NCBI RefSeq assembly: GCF_900113045.1
Contig: NZ_FONY01000007.1
Span: 66,755-130,754, forward strand
Origin: Thermoflexibacter ruber
GTDB lineage: Bacteria; Bacteroidota; Bacteroidia; Cytophagales; Thermoflexibacteraceae
Length of the DNA stretch: 64,000 bases
Reading direction: 5' to 3'
Shown here: piece after piece, positions 45,814 to 55,200 of the stretch
How positions within the stretch are numbered: the stretch's first letter is position 1
Layout of the letters: each line of letters begins with the position of its first letter
Notes under the pieces: model-generated
What the model was told of the DNA's origin: nothing
The model's database searches: none
The model's input: only the letters and a program-made list of their open reading frames with translations
Made by a program: the position numbers and the translations under genes

Positions 45814-47796
45814 TTGGACTCTTCCTACAGACGATATATCATTCAGGTAGTTACTGTTTTAGTAGCTGTAGTATTCCTAACTAAATTGTTTTTCCTCCAA
45901 GTTCTTGATGAAAACTACAAGTTGGAGGCGGCAGGTAATGCTATACGAAAAATCATAGAACACCCTGACAGAGGACTTATCAAAGACCGTACAGGCAAGC
46001 TAATCGTTGCGAATATGCCTGTGCATGACATTTACATTATTCCCAAAGATTTTAAGATAGAGGATACTCTTCGCTTTTGCGAATTATTTGATTTGACCAA
46101 GGAAGAACTCATTAGTAGATACCAAAAACTAAGGAAAAGTAAAGACTATTCTTATTACAGCCCCATGCTTTTTATTAAGCACCTTCCTGAAAGCCAATAT
46201 CTTAAAATAGCGGATAAATTAGATGAGTTTGCAGGTTTGGAAGCAAGAGTACGTACTTTGAGGCAATATCCCCATCAGAGTTTGGCAAATGCCTTAGGCT
46301 ATGTAAGTGAGATAGACGAGGCTATGCTAAAAAGAGATACTTCCCAATATTACAAACAGGGAGATATGATAGGAAGAACAGGCATAGAACTTAGCTACGA
46401 GCAGGAATTAAGAGGCGTAAGAGGCATAAAGCATGTAATGGTCAATGCAAGACATATTATCAAAGACCGTTTCGAGGAAGGCAGACATGATATAGACTCC
46501 GAAGTAGGCGATAGCCTGATTTCCTCTATTGATTTGGATTTGCAACAGTTTGGCGAAAAACTCATGAGTCATAAGATTGGAAGTATCGTAGCGATAGAAC
46601 CTGCCACGGGCGAGATTTTAGCTATGGTTTCTGCACCTTCTTATGACCCTAATGCACTGATTGGCAGCGAGAAAGAATTTACAAAGGAGTACTTCAAATT
46701 AGCGAGTAATAGACTAAAACCGCTATATAACCGTCCTGCTATGGCTTTCTATCCACCGGGGTCTATTTTTAAAATCGTCCAAGCATTGATAGGTTTGCAA
46801 GAAGGCGTGATAGACTCTGCTACTACCCGCATTGCTTGTGTCCAAGATGTAGTAAAGTGCCACGGTCACCCTTCCCCCTTAGATGTAAAAAGTTCTATTC
46901 AGTACTCGTGCAATCCCTTTTATCTCAAAGTTTTCAACCGCATTATTATCCAAGACAAGTCTAAGGACTACTACGAAGATACCAAAATTGGCTTGGCAAA
47001 GTGGCATGACTACGTTACCAAATTTGGTTTTGGGCATAAATTAGGTTCTGATATATTAGAAGAAAAAGCAGGGAATATGCCTTCCGTAGCTTACTATGAC
47101 AAGCGTTTTAAAGGTAGGAAATGGAAATTTGGGAATATCTACTCTTTGAGCATCGGGCAAGGGGAAATGGGCGTTACTCCCTTACAAATGGCAAATATGG
47201 CAGCTATTATTGCTAACAGAGGATATTATTATATCCCACACATTATCAAAGACATCAATGGGCAAGGAGCTTTGCCCAAGTTCAGAGAAAAGCACGAAAC
47301 GGGCATCAAAAAAGAGTACTTTAATTTGATAGTCAATGCCATGGCTGATGTGGTAAGGGCAGGTACGGCACGTAGAGCGCAAGTACAAGGCATTACTGTC
47401 TGCGGAAAAACAGGAACTGCACAAAACCCGCATGGTGAAGACCACTCTGTATTTGTGGCTTTTGCCCCCAAAGATAACCCCAAAATCGCGATTGCTGTTT
47501 ACGTAGAAAATGCAGGTTGGGGTGGCTCATGGGCAGCACCTATTGCAGGTTTGATGATAGAAAAATATTTGAAAGGCTCTATAGACGACCCCGCAAGACA
47601 GCAACTGATAGAGCAGATTAGTCAAAAAGATTTTATTACGCCTATAGAAAATAAAATTAGAAAGATAGAAGCAAGCAAAGAAGCCGCAGCCACCGCTACT
47701 CGTCGTACCAATAATGCAGACAAAGGCAAAGAAAAAGAAAGCAAATCCAGCGAGCCTGTTATCTCCTCGGCTAACAAAGGAGATGGAGGACATTAG
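45814..47796 (+). CDS. mrdA: Penicillin-binding protein 2 (cell-elongation transpeptidase)
   Basis: A 660-residue class B PBP that cross-links peptidoglycan during cell elongation. One N-terminal membrane helix lies at about residues 9-30 (IIQVVTVLVAVVFLTKLFFLQV), then the dimerisation domain (PDRGLIKDRTGKLIVANMPVHDIYIIP). The transpeptidase domain has the nucleophile motif Ser317-I-F-Lys320, the SxN motif Ser365-C-N and Lys532-Thr-Gly, all intact. A Lys/Glu/Ser-rich tail of about 40 residues closes the protein. The start is a TTG at 45814 (LDSSYRRYII), with a possible promoter at 45702. rodA, mreC and mreD, its usual operon partners, are not adjacent; 3' of it lies a 42-bp repeat and an insertion sequence. 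Confidence 0.94.
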   Translation: MDSSYRRYIIQVVTVLVAVVFLTKLFFLQVLDENYKLEAAGNAIRKIIEHPDRGLIKDRTGKLIVANMPVHDIYIIPKDFKIEDTLRFCELFDLTKEELISRYQKLRKSKDYSYYSPMLFIKHLPESQYLKIADKLDEFAGLEARVRTLRQYPHQSLANALGYVSEIDEAMLKRDTSQYYKQGDMIGRTGIELSYEQELRGVRGIKHVMVNARHIIKDRFEEGRHDIDSEVGDSLISSIDLDLQQFGEKLMSHKIGSIVAIEPATGEILAMVSAPSYDPNALIGSEKEFTKEYFKLASNRLKPLYNRPAMAFYPPGSIFKIVQALIGLQEGVIDSATTRIACVQDVVKCHGHPSPLDVKSSIQYSCNPFYLKVFNRIIIQDKSKDYYEDTKIGLAKWHDYVTKFGFGHKLGSDILEEKAGNMPSVAYYDKRFKGRKWKFGNIYSLSIGQGEMGVTPLQMANMAAIIANRGYYYIPHIIKDINGQGALPKFREKHETGIKKEYFNLIVNAMADVVRAGTARRAQVQGITVCGKTGTAQNPHGEDHSVFVAFAPKDNPKIAIAVYVENAGWGGSWAAPIAGLMIEKYLKGSIDDPARQQLIEQISQKDFITPIENKIRKIEASKEAAATATRRTNNADKGKEKESKSSEPVISSANKGDGGH

Positions 47797-47800
47797 CTAT

Positions 47801-47842
47801 AAAAATACCAAACTTCCCTACTTCTCACTGATAATTCGCTTA
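47801..47842. repeat. 42-bp direct repeat, left copy
   Basis: Identical base for base to 52141-52182. It begins 5 bases after the mrdA stop and its last base is the first base of the insertion sequence's left inverted repeat. Flanking bases differ on both sides. The two copies bracket about 4.3 kb of accessory DNA. Confidence 0.9.
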
Positions 47843-49050
47843 ATATTAATAGACAAATTGTAGCAAGTTTTTGAAAATGAGGAGCTAAAGATAGACTTTT
47901 GAGTTTTCCACAACATAAAAGTAACCTTTATGACTCCTTATATAAACAAATTTAGTACACAATATAAAGAAATTCGCCCTATTGTAGTTAAAAATTTATT
48001 TGTTTTCATAGCCTGCCTTATTCAAGGTAAAACAGTAAGCCTTTATACACTCAGAGATGAGGTGGGGAAAATCACGGAAAAGTACAAAACTACATCTGGT
48101 GGTCATTACAAAAGATTAAGTCGCTTTTTACAAGCTAATTCCAGCAGTAAACTTTGGTATTATGTATTACAGTATGGGATTTCTTTGCTCCAGAAAAATA
48201 TCCGTTTCTGTTATTTGGACGCTACAGAGTGGGAAATAGGGAGCTTTAAGCGGATCGCCGCCCGACTACACATTCTTACTTTGGCTGTGGACTATCAAGC
48301 GTAGCTATTCCTATTTATTTTCAGATTTATGAGCATAAAGGGGTGCTTTCTGAAAAAGAACGAATTAAATTTTTGAAAGTAGCTTGTGCTTACTTCCCTT
48401 TACAAAAAACTATCATTATTGCAGACCGAGAATTGATAGGCAAAGCTTGGTTTGCAGAAATAGAAGAATTAGGGCTTCATTTTATTTGTCGGGTCAGGCG
48501 GGGTATGTTCACAAACCAGTTGATAGCAGGGCGTAGCTATGAAAAATTGCAAGCAAGAGCGCGTAAAAAGAAAAAAGCCTCTGCCTTAGTTCACAGTGAA
48601 GGAAGACAGTTTAGACTAACAAACAAGACAATACAAGCAATGAAGAATGTATTTACATTACTAATGTAGTTGATAAACGTCAAATCCCTAATCTATATCG
48701 TTTAAGATGGAAAATAGAATTACTTTTCAAACATTTAAAAACGAATGAGTACAATTTGGAAGATTTGAGAATCAAGGATTTAAATAAAATTAGGTTGATT
48801 TTTGCAATGCTTACCCTTGCGTATATTTTTGCTATCTTGACTGCTCTTAATGAGCGAAAGAATAAGCCAATGAAGCAAAACAAATATGCTGACCAAAGAT
48901 ATTTTGATATGGAATCGGTCTTCAGACAAGGGCAATCTTTATGCAAACAAAGGTTTATTTCCTTAAAAGGGTTTCTTTGTTTAGTACTATTTTTAGAAAA
49001 CTCTATTTATTGTTATCAACCTATCAATTTAATTTTTGTCCATTAATATT
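47842..49050 (+). mobile_element. Degenerate IS4-family insertion sequence
   Basis: About 1.2 kb bounded by near-perfect inverted repeats: AATATTAATAGACAAA (47842-47857) and the complement of AATATTAATGGACAAA (49035-49050), 15 of 16 matching. It contains a broken DDE transposase (next entry). No direct target duplication is visible outside the ends: the left flank is the end of the 42-bp repeat, and the right flank is the inside of a metallopeptidase gene. The element therefore sits at a rearrangement junction. Confidence 0.75.
47930..49046 (+). pseudogene. IS4-family DDE transposase, broken by two frameshifts
   Basis: Three frames together give one transposase. Frame 1 (47930-48304) has the N-terminal domain and the first catalytic Asp in CYLDATEWEIG. 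A one-base loss near 48300 moves the reading to another frame, which continues VAIPIYFQIYEHKGVLSEKER and holds the second Asp in IIADRELIGKAW. A further shift near 48636-48654 leads to the third frame, NVVDKRQIPNLYRLRWKIELLFKHLK, with the IS4 signature Y-x2-R-x3-E-x6-K and the catalytic Glu. The C-terminus to 49046 is intact. With both frames corrected it would be about 370 residues, usual for this group. It cannot make active transposase as it stands. Confidence 0.85.
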
Positions 49051-49594
49051 TAAATGATTATACTTGATATGACCTAACTCGTGGAGAATGATTGTCTTCT
49101 GCTCCTCTTCTTTCATCTGTTCTATCAAAGGCTTTCCTATCTCTATGACTTGCTTGAAAGGCTTAATTCCCATAGCAAAAGCATTTTTAAGGTCTTTGTT
49201 CAAGATGCCCGCCTCAATATTATTTAGTCCTGAGTAGGTTCGTAGCCAGTGAGTAAGTTCAGTATCTACTTTATAATCACTACTGATATAGCGATAGAAC
49301 ATAGGTTTTATGATAAAATCTGGAAGGAAGTAAAGAAAGAGATAAAACTGCAACTATAGCTTTAATTTCAGCAGCTGTACCAATTTCATATATCAAAGAG
49401 CCAACATAAAAAACTACAAAAAATATAACCCAATAAAATAATATTTCTTTTAAAAACTCACTCCAGCGAAATAAGTTAATGGCTTCTTTACGTTTTTTGC
49501 CTGCAAGTATGGTATTAATACTCCATGGAATTATTATCTTGATTAAAGCAGCAAATAAAAAACTTAGTCATATAGTTTTTAAAAGCATATTCAT
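49024..49594 (-). pseudogene. M48-type membrane metallopeptidase, broken and truncated
   Basis: From an ATG at 49594 the frame reads MNMLLKTI, then a TGA at 49568-49570 (Trp expected), then a membrane protein part (FLFAALIKIIIPWSINTIL, EILFYWVIFFVVFYVG). Around 49320-49345 the coding switches frame into DFIIKPMFYRYISSDYKVDTEL and on to NAFAMGIKPFKQVIEIG and the zinc site TIILHELGHIKYNH. The gene then runs into the right end of the insertion sequence: the last eight codons before the stop at 49024 come from it. The third zinc ligand, normally about 60 residues further on, is lost. Three separate lesions make an active peptidase very unlikely. A second fragment of the gene is not seen in the window. 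Confidence 0.7.
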
Positions 49595-49648
49595 TGTTAG
49601 ATGTTTTTTAACTTGCAATATTAAAAATAAAAAGAATAAGGAGTTTTA

Positions 49649-49876
49649 TTAGCCTTCAGGCAGTCTAATGTCCCACATGTCTGTATAGCAGTAAGAAATG
49701 GAAAAATGACAGTATTTAATTGGCGCACCTAATTCTTTCAAATATTCAATATAGTTTTGAGCGGTGCGTTTACATACACCTAATTTTTCTGCTAATTGTT
49801 CAGGGCTCCCTGTGCTTTTGTGCTTGATAAGGTAATGCAAATAAGATAAAGTTTTTAATTTATCGTTAGCTTTCAT
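49649..49876 (-). CDS. Small helix-turn-helix protein
   Basis: A 75-residue protein: LKTLSYLHYLIKHKSTGSPEQLAEKLGVCKRTAQNYIEYLKELGAPIKY. This is a winged-helix (HTH_11/DeoR-like) pattern, with the recognition helix CKRTAQNYIEYLKEL. It ends in CYTDMWDIRLPEG with no ligand domain. It lies just upstream, on the same strand, of the ruined metallopeptidase gene. It may be a local regulator whose target was the membrane peptidase, in a layout like BlaI/BlaR. That tie is a guess. An imperfect hairpin sits 25 bases upstream of its start. Confidence 0.75.
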   Translation of the reverse strand: MKANDKLKTLSYLHYLIKHKSTGSPEQLAEKLGVCKRTAQNYIEYLKELGAPIKYCHFSISYCYTDMWDIRLPEG

Positions 49877-49900
49877 AGGTTTGGTAGTTTAAAGCAGGCT

Positions 49901-49956
49901 AATGCTAATAAGGGGTAATAAATCTTTATGAAAAGAATTACTCTCCTTTTAGCATT
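49901..49956. promoter_or_regulatory. Dyad-symmetric hairpin upstream of the HTH gene
   Basis: AATGCTAATAAGGGGTAAT (49901-49919) opposes ATTACTCTCCTTTTAGCATT (49937-49956); AATGCTAA and GTAAT blocks pair. It sits between the beta-barrel gene and the HTH gene (-), starting 25 bases upstream of the HTH start. It could be an operator for autoregulation or the terminator of the beta-barrel gene. Confidence 0.4.
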
Positions 49957-50022
49957 TAAGACAAATATAGCAAAGCTTGCTGATATAAATAAAAAAAATG
50001 ATGGTTTCTTGTGAGAGAAAAC

Positions 50023-50592
50023 TTATAATTTTACTCCAAACTTTAAATTAAAACCAACCAAAATATCTGTATTACTATATGGTTGCATAATAGCTTTCAT
50101 ACCCAATAAATATCGAGTTCCTACGCTGATTTCATGCTCAACGATGATACTAAATCCCGTAGTTCTACGAACTTCAGTTGTGATATTTTCTATAACAGTA
50201 AAAGTGTTTAAATCACTGTCATAGATGGAGCGTCTTCCTTGTGAGGCGGTGATATTGGCATAAATACCTGTTAGCCCTGTACCTATTTTAAAGTTGTGTG
50301 TACGATGATTTCCAAAAGGCGACAAAAACACGTTCAAATCTGTTCCTACCGCATTGACCTGTCGCAAAAAAAGTGTATTGTCATAGCCTACTCCTATATA
50401 AATGGCTACAGATGCACTTACCCACTGAGTTATCTTTTTAGTAAGCTCACTTTCAAAGCGATACATCTGGTAATCTCCAGTTCCTAAGACAGCACGCCCT
50501 ACCCCTAATTTGAGGTCAGTCGTTAAGACTTTTTCTTGGGCAAAAGCAAAATTGCTTAATAGCAACAAATATAAAATAAATAATTTTTTCAT
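50023..50592 (-). CDS. Outer-membrane beta-barrel protein (hypothetical)
   Basis: A 189-residue protein with a good signal peptide (MKKLFILYLLLLSNFAFAQ). The mature part alternates strands with aromatic girdle residues and ends in a strand: DLKLGVGRAVLGTGDYQMYRFE, WVSASVAIYIGVGYDNTLFL, TGFSIIVEHEISVGTRYLLGMKAIM, DILVGFNLKFGVKL. About eight strands are expected, so a small barrel of OmpW/OmpA-like type. Within the island it is followed by the HTH gene and preceded by a lipoprotein gene 84 bases away. Function unknown. Confidence 0.75.
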   Translation of the reverse strand: MKKLFILYLLLLSNFAFAQEKVLTTDLKLGVGRAVLGTGDYQMYRFESELTKKITQWVSASVAIYIGVGYDNTLFLRQVNAVGTDLNVFLSPFGNHRTHNFKIGTGLTGIYANITASQGRRSIYDSDLNTFTVIENITTEVRRTTGFSIIVEHEISVGTRYLLGMKAIMQPYSNTDILVGFNLKFGVKL

Positions 50593-50676
50593 GGTGTTAA
50601 AAAAAAAGTAGTAATCAAGATATGAGGTTAAAGTACATACATAGAGATTACATTTTCTATATATGTACTTTGAGTA

Positions 50677-51789
50677 TTAAAAGAATATTCTAAAAGAAAA
50701 GATAGAACCGCCTCCATATTCTGTATTTGAGGCTTCGCCTCTCCAAACTGTACTTTGATTTGCGTGTTCGTCCCAAGTACTTCTATTTATTGTTCTTGAT
50801 ATAGTCGAGGTAATCCCACTATTAGGAGGCGCATATGATACGGAAAAAGTTAATGTATCTAATCCTCCTCCATCATATTCTATCCAAGTATAGGTAATTG
50901 TTTGCCCATAGCTTGGAAGCCATGTAAACAAAAAGTTTCCAAAATAACAACCATGTTGCCCATTAGAGTGTTGTTCTGAGATACAAGTTCTTGATGCGTT
51001 GTATATGGCATCAATCACACTTGTAGGAGTACCTCCATTAGGACGTACAGAAACTACAAGTCTCATTTCCAGATTACTATCCCACCATGCCTCAAGTGCG
51101 CTTGGATTGGGTGCATATATTCTGCCAAGATACTCTGCACTATTTTCTAAACGTCCGTTTGATAGATTCCTATTTGTTGATAAAACTAAGTTTTCAAGTA
51201 AATTTCCGTTTTCATCAGTACGTTCACTTTCATTCAATACAACTACAGGCTCATTAGGTACTTTTTTAGCATCTAAAAAATGTATATTACCTTTATAGTC
51301 AATTGCTTTTAGTCGTGATATTTCTTTATCACTTTTTCCTTGTGGTATGATGACTACAAGTGGGATATGATTTTCTGTATCCCAACTTTCGCAGTTTATA
51401 GGTACAGAAAGTTGAAATTTAGGTATTTTAGTAGCTTGTGCATGAATATTTTTGTTCTTAAGCATCAATTTTTCTCCTATTGATTTTCCATCTTTGGTTT
51501 TTATGTTTTTTAAATGATTGTAAAGAATATCATAATCTCCATCAAATTGCTTTAATGCTTCATCTTTAATAATTTTACGAATCTCAGGGTCATTCATTTG
51601 TGCCGCAAGCGAGAAAGCTACCTTTTCAAGATTCTGATTAATTTCATCATAATCAAAACTTTTGTACTCAAGCCTCATATTAGTATTTATTAGACTATTA
51701 TCACTTTCAGGAGAAATATTTACCCCTTTATTACACGCAGAGAAAAAAGCAATGCAAAATATTGATACAAAAATTTGCAACTTTCGCAA
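50677..51789 (-). CDS. Lipoprotein of unknown function
   Basis: A 370-residue lipoprotein: RKLQIFVSIFCIAFFSAC gives the modified Cys near residue 19. A TTG at 51789 is the only start that keeps the whole signal; ATGs further up are out of frame or meet a stop. The middle part has ENHIPLVVIIPQGKSDKEI and PNEPVVVLNESERTDENGN. The end is rich in Gly, Ser and aromatic residues (WIEYDGGGLDTLTFSVSYAPP, GGGSIFSFRIFF), as in a beta domain. Two cysteines near residue 285-298 may form a disulfide. I do not recognise the family. An 8-bp tandem repeat lies 15-61 bases upstream of the start. Confidence 0.72.
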   Translation of the reverse strand: MRKLQIFVSIFCIAFFSACNKGVNISPESDNSLINTNMRLEYKSFDYDEINQNLEKVAFSLAAQMNDPEIRKIIKDEALKQFDGDYDILYNHLKNIKTKDGKSIGEKLMLKNKNIHAQATKIPKFQLSVPINCESWDTENHIPLVVIIPQGKSDKEISRLKAIDYKGNIHFLDAKKVPNEPVVVLNESERTDENGNLLENLVLSTNRNLSNGRLENSAEYLGRIYAPNPSALEAWWDSNLEMRLVVSVRPNGGTPTSVIDAIYNASRTCISEQHSNGQHGCYFGNFLFTWLPSYGQTITYTWIEYDGGGLDTLTFSVSYAPPNSGITSTISRTINRSTWDEHANQSTVWRGEASNTEYGGGSIFSFRIFF

Positions 51790-51803
51790 AAAAACTTTGC
51801 CAG

Positions 51804-51850
51804 AAAATTTGGAAATTTGGAAATTTGGAAATTTGGAAATTTGGAAATTT
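51804..51850. repeat. 8-bp tandem repeat upstream of lipoprotein gene
   Basis: Five perfect copies of GGAAATTT (51811-51850) follow a partial copy (AAAATTT, 51804-51810). The tract lies just upstream of the minus-strand lipoprotein gene starting at 51789. Eight is not a multiple of three, so a change in copy number would also shift any reading frame that crosses it. The remainder of the 51790-52223 gap holds the 42-bp repeat and no gene that I see. Confidence 0.85.
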
Positions 51851-52140
51851 TCCTTTTAATTCATTCAACATAAAATTTCAAGTTTTAGATTAATAAATAA
51901 GTCAAATGAGTATTAATGTAGCTACATGATTATATTAGGCAAACAAGCAATAATTATTACTTATATGTCTGATTTCACGCAAAGGAAAATAAAGAGGATG
52001 CAAAAAACTTGCATCGGTAGTTAAAAAATGTTAAATATTGTTTAGAAAATTTGATATTAATTTCTCCTTCTACCCTACTACATTTCCAATTTAATCTTTT
52101 CCCAAAACAAATTTTAAATCTAATTTTTACCCCCCTACAA

Positions 52141-52182
52141 AAAAATACCAAACTTCCCTACTTCTCACTGATAATTCGCTTA
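52141..52182. repeat. 42-bp direct repeat, right copy
   Basis: Identical to 47801-47842. It lies 41 bases before the ATG of the S41 protease gene at 52224, so it is in that gene's leader or promoter region. No -33/-7 promoter pattern was found within it. Confidence 0.9.
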
Positions 52183-52223
52183 CTTTGTTTTTCTAATTTC
52201 ATCTTATTCTTTAACTTAAACTT

Positions 52224-55200
52224 ATGAGAAAAACGTTATTTTTCATTACTTGGCTTTGTTGCCACTGTCTTTTTGCCCAAACTAACCCCAATTGGTTTAG
52301 GTATGCGGCTATTTCGCCTGACGGCACTAAAATCGCTTTCACTTTCAAGGGGGACTTGTATGTAGTGCCTACGGCAGGGGGAACAGCACAGCCACTGACT
52401 TTTCATGAGGCGCATGACTTTATGCCTGTTTGGAGCAAGGACGGCACGAAGATAGCCTTTGCCTCTGACCGCTTTGGCAATTTTGATGTCTTTGTGATAG
52501 ATGCTTTAGGCGGAGAACCTACTCGCCTCACCTATCATTCCAATTCTGAGTATCCTTATACTTTTAGTGCTGATGACAAATTTGTACTTTTGGGAGGACA
52601 GCGATTAGATGCGGTTAGTCATCGTCAGTACCCTACTGCCTCTCAACCAGAGCTTTATCAAGTAGCTGTTAATGGGAGCAGGGTGCAACAGGTTTGGACT
52701 GTACCAGCCGAGGACGTACAGGTGAGCAAGAATGGGCAATTTTACATTTACCACGACAAGAAAGGGGGAGAAAATGCTTGGCGAAAGCATCACCTCTCTG
52801 CTATTGCCCGAGACATTTGGATTTTTGACAAAAATACGGGCAAGCATCAAATGCTGACTTCTTTTGCAGGAGAAGACCGCAACCCCGTTTTTTCTCCCGA
52901 TGGGAAAAGCATTTATTACCTCAGCGAGGAGAGTGGAAACTTCAATGTTCATTCATTGAATATTCAGAATCCTTCTCAAAAACAGCAAATTACTTCTTTT
53001 AAACCGCACCCTGTTCGCTTTTTGAGCATAGCTAATGAGGGTACACTTTGCTTTACCTACGATGGAGAAATTTACACCCTCAAAGCAGGGGGAAAACCTA
53101 CAAAAGTAAATATCACGATTCGTACCGAAGGGAAAAAAAACAATCAGCAAATCATCCCTATCAGTGGGAATATCAGCGAGATGTCCGTTTCTCCTAATGG
53201 AAAAGAAATAGCCTATATCGTCAGGGGGGAGGTTTTTGCCTCTTCAGTAGAAGGAGGAGTAACCAAACGCATTACCAATACGCCTGAGCAAGAACGCTTT
53301 GTGAGTTTTTCTCCTGATGGCAATGCCATTATGTATGCCAGCGAACGCAACGGCTTGTGGAGCATTTATGAAACTAAAAAAGTAAAAAGCGATGAGCCAT
53401 ATTTTTATGCTTCTACTTTGCTGAAGGAGGAGGCACTGATTAAAAATCAGAATGAAAACTACCAGCCCCAATATTCTCCTGACGGAAAGGAAGTTGCCTT
53501 CATAGAAAACAGAACTTCGCTCAAAATCCTCAACCTCGCTTCTAAGCAGGTACGTACCTTGCTTACTCCCAACGAGTTATACTATATGTCAGACGGCGAC
53601 CAATATTTTAGCTGGAGTCCTGACGGAAAGTGGATATTGGCAGAGTACAATCCCGTCATGGCTAACTCGGAAATTGTGCTAATACCAAGTGACGGCAAGG
53701 GCAAAATGGTAAACTTGACCGAGAGCGGCTATTCCGATTTTCGCCCTAAGTGGGTAAGTGAGGGCAAGCAAATGCTTTGGTTTAGCGACAGAGATGGCTT
53801 GCGTAGCTATGCCAACAGTGGTGCGCGCCAGTCAGACGTATATGCTACATTTTTTACCCAAGACAGTTGGGATAGGTTCAGAATGAGCAAAGAGGACTAT
53901 GCCTTGCTTAAGGAAATAGAGGAAAAAGCTAAGAAAGACAAGGAAAAAGAAAGCAAAGACAAGAAAACAGAAGTAAAAAAAGATAGTTCTTTAGTCATTG
54001 ATTTAGAGGGAATTAAAGATAGAAAAGCCCGCTTGACTATCCACTCCTCTGCTTTGAGCGATGCAGTTTTGTCCAAAGATGGAGAAACGCTCTATTATTT
54101 AGCAAGATTTGAAAAAGGCTTAAATCTTTGGAGTACCAAATTGCGAACCAAAGAAACCAAAATGGAAATAGAATTAGGAGCAAACTTTGGCAGGCTGACT
54201 TGGGACAAGGAAATGAAAAACTTGTTCTTATTAGCTGATGGGAGCATATCCAAAATCAATCCTGAGTCCAAAAAGAGAGAATCGGTAAGTATCAGAAGCG
54301 AACTAAACCTCAATGCCGCTGCGGAACGCCAATATATGTTTGACCATGTGTGGAGGCGTACTAAATCCATGTTTTACATTTCCAATTTTCATGGAGCAAA
54401 CTGGGACGAGCTGAAGAAAGTCTATGAAGCCAAGTTGCCTGCGATAGGTACAGGTTACGAGTTTGCGGAGTTGCTTTCTGAGATGTTAGGAGAGCTAAAT
54501 GTTTCGCACTCAGGGGCAAGCTATCGCTCTTTTTCTCCCAATGAGGACAATACGGCTTCTTTGGGCATTTTGATAGATTATGACTATACAGGAGAAGGCG
54601 TAAAGATAGCAGAAATTCTTAAAGGTAGTCCCTTGGATAAAGAGAACATCAAGGTTCGCAGTGGAATGATTATAGAGCAAATAGACGGCGAAGCCCTCAC
54701 TGCCAACATAGATTATGCTGCCTTCCTCAATCGCAAAGCAGGGAATTTTACTGCCTTGCAAGTCTATGACCCCGATACTAAGACTCGCCAGCAAATTACC
54801 GTCAAACCTATTTCGCTTGGAGAGGAAAATGCTTTGCTTTACATGCGTTGGGTTCGCAAAAACCAAGAAGAAGTAGAAAAACTCAGCAAGGGGCAGTTGG
54901 GTTACGTACATATACCCGGCATGAGCGATGCACCCTATCGCACTGTCTATGAGGAAGTCATGGGAAAGTACCACGATAAAAAAGGCATCATCGTAGATAC
55001 ACGCTTCAATGGCGGTGGCGACCTTGTTTCTGACTTAGCCATGTTTTTCACAGGGAAAAAATTTTTAGACTACGCCATAGAAAGCCGCTCAGTGGGCTAC
55101 GAACCAACTTTCCGTTGGACAAAACCAAGTTTGGCAATGTTCAACGAATCCAATTACAGTGATGGACATTGCTTTGCTTGTGGTTACAAGGACTTAGGTA

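Noticed and set aside
13737-49570. TGA recoded as Trp
   Set aside because: Two genes have TGA at a Trp position, but other intact genes end at TGA (11907, 18237) and Trp is TGG throughout, so the code is normal.
47801-52182. CRISPR or phage attachment reading of the 42-bp repeats
   Set aside because: Only two copies, 4.3 kb apart, with no spacers, cas genes, integrase or tRNA gene at either site.
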